Shown here: in pieces, positions 1-5,389 of the stretch
How positions within the stretch are numbered: the stretch's first letter is position 1
Layout: each line of letters starts with the position of its first letter
Assembly: GCA_021773655.1 (NCBI GenBank)
Contig: JAJFJX010000233.1
Span: forward strand, 1-6,166
DNA: 6,166 nucleotides
Source: Panacagrimonas sp.
Lineage (GTDB): Bacteria > Pseudomonadota > Gammaproteobacteria > Nevskiales > Nevskiaceae
Direction: 5' to 3'
Position numbers and translations under genes: made by a program
Notes under the pieces: model-generated
The model's database searches: none
What the model was told of the DNA's origin: nothing
What the model saw: the letters and a program-made list of their open reading frames with translations, nothing else

Positions 1-6
1 CCGGGC

Positions 7-1128
7 ATGGTCAACCGGCGCGGGGGCGCGGCGGCGAACGACGCGTCGCCAGCCGCGGCTGGGCCGAGCGCGGAGCAGGAGACCGAGATCCGCGGCGGCG
101 CGGCCACGCGGGTCACCTCGATCAACGAGATGCACCATGCGCTCGGGGCCGCGGCGCAGCGGGGCGGTGGGCGGCGACTCAGCGTCGTCGACGTCGACGA
201 CGCCGTGCACGCGGCCGTGGGCGCCGCGGCCGATCCCGATCCGGACGCCGAGTACGACGCGCAGGCGGTGGCCGAGCAGATCGGGCGGGCCAGCGCCCAC
301 ATGGCGCGTCTCGGGCTACCTGACGACGCCCGCCGCCCGGCGGACTTCACCGGCTTCGGGATGGTGATCCCGGTGCTGGCCGGGTCGCCGGGCGCGGGCG
401 CCTCGGCCCTGGCCGCGGCACTGGCCGACGCGCTGCAGCTCGCCGGTCGCCGGGTCCTGCTCGTCGACGCGGCCGACCCCGCCCGGTCGGGTCTCGCCGC
501 GGCTGCCGCGATGGACGGCCCGTGGGTGCGGCACGTGGGCGCCGGGGTGTCGGTGCGCTACAGCTGGCGTGAACAGGCCCTGCTCGCCCGGCTCGAGTCC
601 TCGGGCCCGATCACCCCGGGGATGGTGCCGCCTCCGCCGTGGTGGCGGCCCCGGCTCGACGGCATCCATGCCACCGTGGCCGATCTCGGACACGACGGCT
701 GGCGGGTCGCGGCCAATCCGTTGGTCGGGGCCGGGGGCTGGTTGCGCCGCACGACCGGGTCGACACCGGGCGCGGTGCTGGTCGTGCGGCCCACCCGCCC
801 CTCCCTGCGCCATGCCGAGCAGGTCCTCGCGCGGCTCGATCGGTGGGTCGACGCCGGTGCCGCGGTGCCGGCGGCGCATCTGGTGGTCACCGGCGCCAGG
901 CGGTGGCCGGCCGGGGTGACCGGGGTGGCTGGTCTGCGTGTGGAGGAGCTGCTGCCCACCGCGGTGTTCGTCCCGCACGACGCCGTGCTGGAGGTCGGCG
1001 GCGTCACCGCCGAGCTGGTCGGCGACAAGGTGCTCGATGCCGTCGTTCCGTTGCTGTCGAGCTGGGGGCTGCTGCCGTCCGTGCAGAGCACCCAGCGGTC
1101 GTGGTCTCGACGAAGGGGGAACCGCTGA
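7..1128 (+). CDS. ParA/MinD/CpaE-like P-loop protein with Lys-less Walker A, first gene of the T4SS operon
   Basis: A 373-residue soluble protein with no membrane helix or signal peptide. Residues 1-115 are a polar, Ala/Gly-rich and poorly ordered leader. A P-loop fold of the ParA/MinD/CpaE type follows: a hydrophobic strand (residues 119-125), the loop GSPGAGAS (126-133), a helix, then the strand and motif LLVDAADP (151-158, Asp154 in the Walker A' place). VADLG (224-228) may be the Walker B-like strand. The loop has Ala132 where the P-loop lysine should be, so ATP hydrolysis may be weak or absent. From memory, GAGAS-type loops without lysine also occur in actinobacterial CpaE/Ssd-like proteins, so this looks like a lineage trait rather than damage. 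The frame has no stop back to base 1, so the ATG at 7 is provisional; Met42 (130-132) is an alternative. Its stop overlaps the next start by one base. Inferred role: positioning or substrate recruitment for the secretion machine, by analogy with ParA-like VirC1. The exact function is unknown. Confidence 0.75.
   Translation: MVNRRGGAAANDASPAAAGPSAEQETEIRGGAATRVTSINEMHHALGAAAQRGGGRRLSVVDVDDAVHAAVGAAADPDPDAEYDAQAVAEQIGRASAHMARLGLPDDARRPADFTGFGMVIPVLAGSPGAGASALAAALADALQLAGRRVLLVDAADPARSGLAAAAAMDGPWVRHVGAGVSVRYSWREQALLARLESSGPITPGMVPPPPWWRPRLDGIHATVADLGHDGWRVAANPLVGAGGWLRRTTGSTPGAVLVVRPTRPSLRHAEQVLARLDRWVDAGAAVPAAHLVVTGARRWPAGVTGVAGLRVEELLPTAVFVPHDAVLEVGGVTAELVGDKVLDAVVPLLSSWGLLPSVQSTQRSWSRRRGNR
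1113..1119 (+). promoter_or_regulatory. Strong Shine-Dalgarno for the 105-residue membrane protein
   Basis: AAGGGGG (with a following A at 1120) is a close match to the anti-Shine-Dalgarno sequence and ends 8 nt before the ATG at 1128. It lies inside the last codons of the upstream gene. It decides the start of the small gene: the same frame stays open far upstream (from 639), but only this ATG has a good ribosome-binding site and a stop-start overlap. It is the clearest such site in the window. Confidence 0.8.
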
Positions 1129-1445
1129 TGTTGGCGGTGAGGATGATGCAGTGGCTCGACGTGCTCGCCCAGCCGCCGGACGGCGGTGGTCCGCTGCCCG
1201 ACCCGGCGCCGGTCGCACCGCCGGGCGCCGAGCAGATCACCGAGGTGATCGGCTACCTGCGGTGGGGCGCGGGAGCGGCCATCATCGCCGGGTTCCTGGC
1301 CGGGTTGATCCTGTTCGCCGGTGGCCGGGTTGCCGATCACCACCGGTTCGGCCGGATGGGGACGATCACGATGATCGCCTCCGTCGGGGCCGCGTTCCTC
1401 TACGCGGTCGGATGGCAGATCCTCTCCGCCTTCGCCACGGCCTGA
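1128..1445 (+). CDS. Small two-helix membrane protein, candidate VirB2-like T4SS subunit
   Basis: A 105-residue protein. After a short N-terminal segment with a Pro-rich stretch (residues 16-33) come two hydrophobic helices, about residues 47-66 and 79-102, joined by a short turn with charged and polar residues (Arg67, Asp70, His71, His72, Arg73, Arg76). Size, the two-helix hairpin and the position before a VirB8-like and a VirB6-like gene fit a VirB2/TrbC-like pilin or another small channel subunit. There is no clear cleavable signal peptide and no diagnostic pilin motif, so the role is inferred. The start is set by the AAGGGGG site and by the TGATG overlap with the previous stop; the longer open frame starting at 639 is a shadow of the upstream gene. 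A strong ribosome-binding site suits a subunit needed in many copies. It could also be an accessory membrane protein without homology to pilins. Confidence 0.8.
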   Translation: MLAVRMMQWLDVLAQPPDGGGPLPDPAPVAPPGAEQITEVIGYLRWGAGAAIIAGFLAGLILFAGGRVADHHRFGRMGTITMIASVGAAFLYAVGWQILSAFATA

Positions 1446-1451
1446 CCCGCG

Positions 1452-2297
1452 ATGAACCCGGACCTGTTCGACCGTGCCGACAGCGCCGAGCGGCGTCGCG
1501 CGCTGCTGCTGATCGGCGGTATCGCCGTGCTGGTCGTGTTGTTGCTCGTCGGGTTGGCGGTGTTCCTGCTCGGCCTGGGTGGAGACGAGCCGGCTGCGCC
1601 GGGCACGACGGGCCAGGCACCGGCGGCCGGTGCGCCACCGGCCGGGCCGGACCCGTCCGCGGACGGGGACTGGGACGTGGAAGCGCAGACCGCGCTGGCG
1701 ACCCAGCCGATGCTGGAGCTCGCGGAGTCCGCGGCGTTGCCGCACGCCCTGACCGACGAGGTCGCCGGTCCCCCGATCACCCTGCCCTCCCCCGGCGAGT
1801 CGAGCGGCACCGCGGTCCCGCAAGGCTTCCCGGACACCGAGGAAGGCGCGATCGCGCAGCTGGTGGAGATGACCCGGGTCGGGCTGGAGGGCGGGGACCC
1901 CGACGGCTACCGCCTGGCCTACGAGCAGGTCGCGGCGCCCGGCGCCCCGCCGGTCGATTCGACCCGGCTCTACCGCGACCTGCAACAGGTCCGGGCCGGG
2001 ACCGGGCTGCCGCGCAGCGGCGCGGTCGCCGGGCTGGTGTTCACCTGGAACCCGACCAGCGCCCTGGTCAAGGGCAGCACCGACGGCGGCCGCTACGTGG
2101 TGGTGTGCGTGCTCGGTGAGCTGATCACCGGCCGCAACGGGCAGTCGCTGTCCACCGCCGCGGGGAACTGTCAGGCGATGCGGCGCATCGACGATCAGTG
2201 GCGGATCAGCCCCGGCGCGGCCGCGGCCCCGGCCACGCTGGCCTGGCCGGGTACCGCTGAGGCGGTGCAGGCCGGATACCGCGACCTGGTCCGATGA
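1452..2297 (+). CDS. Single-pass membrane protein with extracytoplasmic domain, candidate VirB8/TcpC-like
   Basis: A 281-residue protein. A short charged cytoplasmic end (residues 1-17, with ERRR at 13-16) precedes one strong membrane helix (about 18-43). A Pro/Ala/Gly-rich linker (44-75) leads to an outside domain (about 76-281). No lipobox is seen, so it should remain membrane-anchored. The segment GFPDTEEGAIAQL (125-137) resembles a motif I recall from hypothetical proteins beside actinobacterial T4SS genes. Near the C-terminus, strands around 191-200, 214-225 and 240-253 suggest an NTF2-like alpha/beta fold, as in VirB8 and TcpC; Cys219 and Cys240 could form a disulfide. The fold call rests on topology and gene order, not on clear sequence identity. 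The start ATG lies 6 nt after the previous stop with no convincing Shine-Dalgarno, so coupled translation is likely. The stop overlaps the next start by 4 nt. Confidence 0.8.
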   Translation: MNPDLFDRADSAERRRALLLIGGIAVLVVLLLVGLAVFLLGLGGDEPAAPGTTGQAPAAGAPPAGPDPSADGDWDVEAQTALATQPMLELAESAALPHALTDEVAGPPITLPSPGESSGTAVPQGFPDTEEGAIAQLVEMTRVGLEGGDPDGYRLAYEQVAAPGAPPVDSTRLYRDLQQVRAGTGLPRSGAVAGLVFTWNPTSALVKGSTDGGRYVVVCVLGELITGRNGQSLSTAAGNCQAMRRIDDQWRISPGAAAAPATLAWPGTAEAVQAGYRDLVR

Positions 2298-3850
2298 TCC
2301 CCGACGTCATCGCCGACGGGCTCAACTCGTTCGTCGCCACGGCGATCGACCAGATCATGAAGTTCATCTGGGCCGCGGCGGTGGCGCTGCTGCGGACCTC
2401 CTTCGAGATCGTCGACGACCTGCTTGCGTTCGGCGACGGCTCTGACCTGGTGACCTCCTCGGGCCAGCCGGCCGCCGGCGCCGCGTTCGCGGAGCTGTGG
2501 CCGACGCTGCGGTGGATCGGGTTGTCGGTGGCGCTGGGGCTGTTCCTGTGGCAGCTGACGATCACGATGCTGCGCGGCGGGGCCGGGTTCTGGCGCGCCG
2601 CGTCCGGCCCGTTCGCCTACGGGGTGGCCGTGGCGATCACCCTCGGGATCGTCGCGGCCCTGCTCGGCGCGGCGGAGGGCCTGGCCACGCTGCTGCTGCA
2701 GCAGGGCCTCGCCGCGGACAACTTCCGCACGATCCTGGACAACCCAAACCTCGCGTTCGGGGACAACCCCGAACTCGACAGCCAGCTCGACTCCTCGGTC
2801 CGCGCCATGCTGCTCGGGCTGATCGGGCTGTTCGGGGTGCTTCCCGCCGCGCTCGGCTTCGCCCTACAGATGATCTTCCGTGAGGCAGCGATCGTCGTGC
2901 TGCTCGCGACCGTGCCGATCACGGCCGCCGGTCTGCTGACCAACACCACCGCGTCGTGGTTCTGGCGGTCGCTGCGATGGATGCTGGCCGCGATCCTGAT
3001 GAAGCCCGCGCTCGCGCTGGTCCTGGTCATCGGGGTCAACATGCTCTCGGCGCCGACCGGGCTCGGTGGCCTGCTCGCCGGTACCGGGGTGCTGCTGATC
3101 GCGCTGTTCTGCCCGCTGGCGCTGTTTCGCCTGCTCGCGTTCGTCGAGCCCGGCACCAACGCCGGCGCGACGGCGCGTACGTCGCTGTCACGGGGCGGGG
3201 GCGGTTCTCCGCGGTCGGGTTCCGACGCGGGGGGCGGCGCGGAGGAGTCGAACACGGCCCGGTTCGACGGGGCCGGGTCAAGAGCGACCGGGGCCGGTGG
3301 AGGTGCGGCCGGTGGAGGTGCGGCAGCTGCGGGCGGCGGCGCGGGCGCAGCTGGTGGAGGTGCGGCGGCCGCGGGCGGCGGGGCCGCGGCGGGCGGCGGG
3401 GCCGCGGGCGCGGTCGGCGCGGTGAACGCCGCGGTCGGCGCCGCGGCGGCGTTCGCCACCAAGTTCGCGGGCGAGACGATGGACGCCACCGGCATCGGGC
3501 ACGGCCCGGCCGGTGGGGGCGGCCGAGCCGGTCGAGGGTCGGGCGGCACCGGGTCGGGCGCTGGCGGCTCGTCCGACGGCCCCCACCCGTCGCAGGACAC
3601 CGCTCCCCCGGACACCGGCCCACCCGACGGCGGGGGCCGGCCGGAGGACTACGACGACGGCGAGGTCCCGTTCGACTGGGACGGGGTGCGGGTCGGCGAG
3701 CAGCGCCCACCCGACCGGGCCACGCCCAGCGAGGGCCCGAGCCGCGGTCGAGGTGGCGGCGGCGGGCGCGGCGGAGGCACCGGCGGAGGTGGTGCCGGCG
3801 GCGGCGGCGGTGGTGCCGCCGGCGGTAGTGGCGGTGGCGGACGTGCCTGA
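2294..3850 (+). CDS. Polytopic VirB6/TrbL-like T4SS channel protein with Gly-rich tail
   Basis: A 518-residue protein in two parts. Residues 1-290 are hydrophobic: an N-terminal amphipathic or membrane segment (about 12-46), then membrane helices at about 69-91, 106-136, 171-193, 197-217, 228-250 and 256-284. A polar loop (137-170) lies between the second and third main helices. The segment WFWRSLRWMLAAILMKPALA (222-241) carries the Trp-rich and Lys-Pro pattern I associate with actinobacterial VirB6/TrbL-like proteins, which form the inner-membrane channel. Residues 300-518 are low-complexity Gly/Ala/Ser. This tail is broken by a helix-prone island (about 373-400) and an acidic-aromatic island (EDYDDGEVPFDWDGVRVGE, 451-469). 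Ordinary VirB6 proteins are about 300 residues, so the tail is an extension typical of Gram-positive relatives, though its job is unknown. ATGA overlap with the previous gene sets the start. The family call is good; topology is by eye. Confidence 0.85.
   Translation: MIPDVIADGLNSFVATAIDQIMKFIWAAAVALLRTSFEIVDDLLAFGDGSDLVTSSGQPAAGAAFAELWPTLRWIGLSVALGLFLWQLTITMLRGGAGFWRAASGPFAYGVAVAITLGIVAALLGAAEGLATLLLQQGLAADNFRTILDNPNLAFGDNPELDSQLDSSVRAMLLGLIGLFGVLPAALGFALQMIFREAAIVVLLATVPITAAGLLTNTTASWFWRSLRWMLAAILMKPALALVLVIGVNMLSAPTGLGGLLAGTGVLLIALFCPLALFRLLAFVEPGTNAGATARTSLSRGGGGSPRSGSDAGGGAEESNTARFDGAGSRATGAGGGAAGGGAAAAGGGAGAAGGGAAAAGGGAAAGGGAAGAVGAVNAAVGAAAAFATKFAGETMDATGIGHGPAGGGGRAGRGSGGTGSGAGGSSDGPHPSQDTAPPDTGPPDGGGRPEDYDDGEVPFDWDGVRVGEQRPPDRATPSEGPSRGRGGGGGRGGGTGGGGAGGGGGGAAGGSGGGGRA
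3296..3406 (+). repeat. Degenerate Gly/Ala-coding tandem repeat
   Basis: The unit GGTGGAGGTGCGG occurs at 3296-3308, 3311-3323 and 3353-3365, and a related unit GGGCGGCGGGGCCGCG at 3373-3388 and 3391-3406. Spacings of 15 and 18 nt keep the frame and encode GGGAA-like repeats (residues about 335-371) in the tail of the VirB6-like protein. In-frame slippage here would change tail length without breaking the gene. Confidence 0.8.
3752..3840 (+). repeat. GGN-rich repeat encoding the terminal poly-glycine tract
   Basis: The region is built of GGC, GGT and GGA codons, with GGTGGTGCC repeated exactly at 3788-3796 and 3809-3817 and a short palindrome CCGCCGGCGG at 3816-3825. It encodes residues about 487-516 of the VirB6-like protein, almost all glycine. 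It is coding sequence in the same frame, not a separate element. Confidence 0.7.
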
Positions 3851-3865
3851 GCGTGGCGGTCGGCG

Positions 3866-5389
3866 ATGAGCGCCCCTGTGGAGCAACGCGTCTACCGGGG
3901 GCTCAACGTCCGGGAGCGGCCCGGCTGGGTCATGGGGATGACCCCGATCCAGGCCGCGGCGGTCCTGCTGCTCGGCGCGCCGGTGCTGCTGGCCATGTCG
4001 GCGGGCCGGTGGGCCCAGGCGCTGGTGCTGCTGGGGACCAACGGGGTGGCGATCGCGCTGGTGGTCGTGCCGGTCCGCGGCCGCCCGGCGCTGGTGTGGC
4101 TCGCGGATCTGATGATGTTCCAGCTGGGGGTGCTGATGCGGTGGTCGGTGTGGCAGTCACGGGCGGCCGCCGGGGTGCCCGGCCCGGCGCACGAGCCGGA
4201 CCTGCCCGGGGTCCTGGCCCGGCTGACGTTCCCGGACGGGCCGCCGCTGCGCGGCCAGGGCCGGGTCTGCCTGATCCACGACACCGCCGAAGGGCGGTGG
4301 GGCGCGACGGCGCGGTTGACCCACTCCGGGGTCGGGATGCTCTCGGAGGCCGAGTGCGAGCGGCTGGCGGCCCGGCTGGGGAACCTGCTGATCGCGATCG
4401 GGCACCGCGAGGTCGTCGACCGCATGTCGTTGCTGGTGCGCACGGTCCCCGACGACGGCGCGGAGTACGACGTGTGGCGCGCCGAGCACGAGGACCCGCG
4501 CGCCCCGCGGCTCGCGCGGCGCGCCACCGACGAACTCGACCACACCATCGGCTCGGTGTCGGTGCGCACGGAGTTGTTCGTGACGCTGTCGGGCACCGAG
4601 AGCGCGCTGCGCCGGCCCGCGCAGGCGGCCGGGGGTGGGATCCCGGGGCGGGCCTACGCCCTGTACCGGGTCCTCGACGGTGTCGATGACCAGCTGCGCT
4701 CACTCGGCGTGCGCACGGTGACCTGGTTGACCTCGCCCGCGCTGGCCGAGGCGATCCGCACCGGGTTCAACCCGGCCGCCGCGGCCGGGTTCACCTCCCA
4801 TCACCTCATCCATCCGGACCCGGCCGGGGAGACCGGGCTGCCGATGAGCGATGCCGGCCCGACCCTGGTCCCCTCTCCCGCGCCGCGCTCCTACAACCAC
4901 GACGGGTTCTCCTCGGTGTCCTACGCGGTGCTTCCGCCGGAAGCGGGCACCGTGTTCGGGTCGCTGGGCCCGCTGCTGGGGGTGCGCACCGCCGGGGAGC
5001 GGCGCACCGTCGCGATCCACTACGAGGTGCTGAGCCAGCGCGCGGGGGCCCGCGCGGTGCAGCACAACCGGTTCCGCAACAACGTGCTGGTCGACTACAA
5101 GGCGGAGAAGGGGTTCACCACGACCGCGACCGACAGCCGCCGGGCGAGTGGGGCCCGCGCCCAGGAGTCCGCGGTCGCCGCCGGTCACAGCATGGTCCGC
5201 TACACGATGGCGGCCTCGATCACCGTCCCCGCGGAATGGAACCTCGAGGACCACGCCGCGAAGCTGGAGAACGACGCGTCGGGCCGGTTCCGGCTGCTGC
5301 GCCTGGAGCTCGCGCAGGACGCGGCGTTCGTCTCCGCCGCGTTGCCGGTGGGGATCGGGCTCCCCCGGGTCCGTGGAGCTCTGGACTGA
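3866..5389 (+). CDS. SCO6880-family protein: VirB3/PrgI-like hairpin fused to a VirB4 N-terminal-like domain
   Basis: A 507-residue protein. The N-terminal segment (YRGLNVRERPGWVMGMTPIQ, 10-29) followed by two membrane helices (about 27-46 and 50-70) matches the PrgI/VirB3-like layout seen in SCO6880-type proteins, which occur in actinobacterial T4SS clusters. Residues about 110-507 are soluble and mixed alpha/beta with no Walker motif. The parts around VSVRTELFVTLSG (231-243), a helix AYALYRVLDGVDDQLRSLGV (263-282) and the ending AAFVSAALPVGIGLPR (486-501) resemble the N-terminal domain of VirB4/TrbE ATPases, which ends in a similar LP motif just before the motor domain. I infer that this protein pairs with the downstream ATPase at the membrane. 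The ATG at 3866 is the first possible start after an in-frame stop at 3848-3850, 15 nt behind the previous gene and with a weak Shine-Dalgarno. Family call strong; the VirB4 half is inference. Confidence 0.88.
   Translation: MSAPVEQRVYRGLNVRERPGWVMGMTPIQAAAVLLLGAPVLLAMSAGRWAQALVLLGTNGVAIALVVVPVRGRPALVWLADLMMFQLGVLMRWSVWQSRAAAGVPGPAHEPDLPGVLARLTFPDGPPLRGQGRVCLIHDTAEGRWGATARLTHSGVGMLSEAECERLAARLGNLLIAIGHREVVDRMSLLVRTVPDDGAEYDVWRAEHEDPRAPRLARRATDELDHTIGSVSVRTELFVTLSGTESALRRPAQAAGGGIPGRAYALYRVLDGVDDQLRSLGVRTVTWLTSPALAEAIRTGFNPAAAAGFTSHHLIHPDPAGETGLPMSDAGPTLVPSPAPRSYNHDGFSSVSYAVLPPEAGTVFGSLGPLLGVRTAGERRTVAIHYEVLSQRAGARAVQHNRFRNNVLVDYKAEKGFTTTATDSRRASGARAQESAVAAGHSMVRYTMAASITVPAEWNLEDHAAKLENDASGRFRLLRLELAQDAAFVSAALPVGIGLPRVRGALD
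5375..5378 (+). promoter_or_regulatory. Shine-Dalgarno GGAG for the VirB4-type ATPase
   Basis: GGAG (within GTGGAG, 5373-5378) lies 10 nt before the ATG at 5389, inside the last codons of the SCO6880-family gene. Together with the TGATG stop-start overlap it supports that ATG as the true start of the ATPase gene. Confidence 0.55.

Noticed and set aside
639..1127. Upstream extension of the small membrane-protein gene
   Set aside because: The extension is an out-of-phase reading of the ParA-like gene with shadow composition. The ATG at 1128 has a strong Shine-Dalgarno and the usual stop-start overlap.
7..1128. Tad pilus or type II secretion locus, suggested by the CpaE-like first gene
   Set aside because: The following genes encode VirB6-like, VirB3-like and VirB4-like proteins rather than CpaF ATPase and TadB/TadC; the P-loop protein at 5389 carries VirB4 motor motifs.
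558..1985. Long antisense open frame of 475 codons on the - strand, plus others at 316-1218 and 2617-3615
   Set aside because: They lie opposite well-supported + strand genes with recognisable domains. Their products are Arg/Pro/Ala-rich without motifs, as expected for shadow frames in very GC-rich DNA where stop codons are rare.
938..2119. + strand open frame of 393 codons in another phase, and a similar one at 3853-4689
   Set aside because: Both cross boundaries of real genes and give Arg/Gly-rich products with no fold signature. The overlapping frames carry membrane helices and family motifs instead.
3296..3840. CRISPR array or intergenic repeat element
   Set aside because: The repeats are codon-phased, have no unique spacers of even length and encode a Gly/Ala tail continuous with the membrane protein.
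3816..3850. Possible terminator hairpin from the CCGCCGGCGG palindrome near the end of the VirB6-like gene
   Set aside because: The palindrome is inside coding sequence, has no loop and no T-tract, and the next gene starts only 15 nt after the stop.
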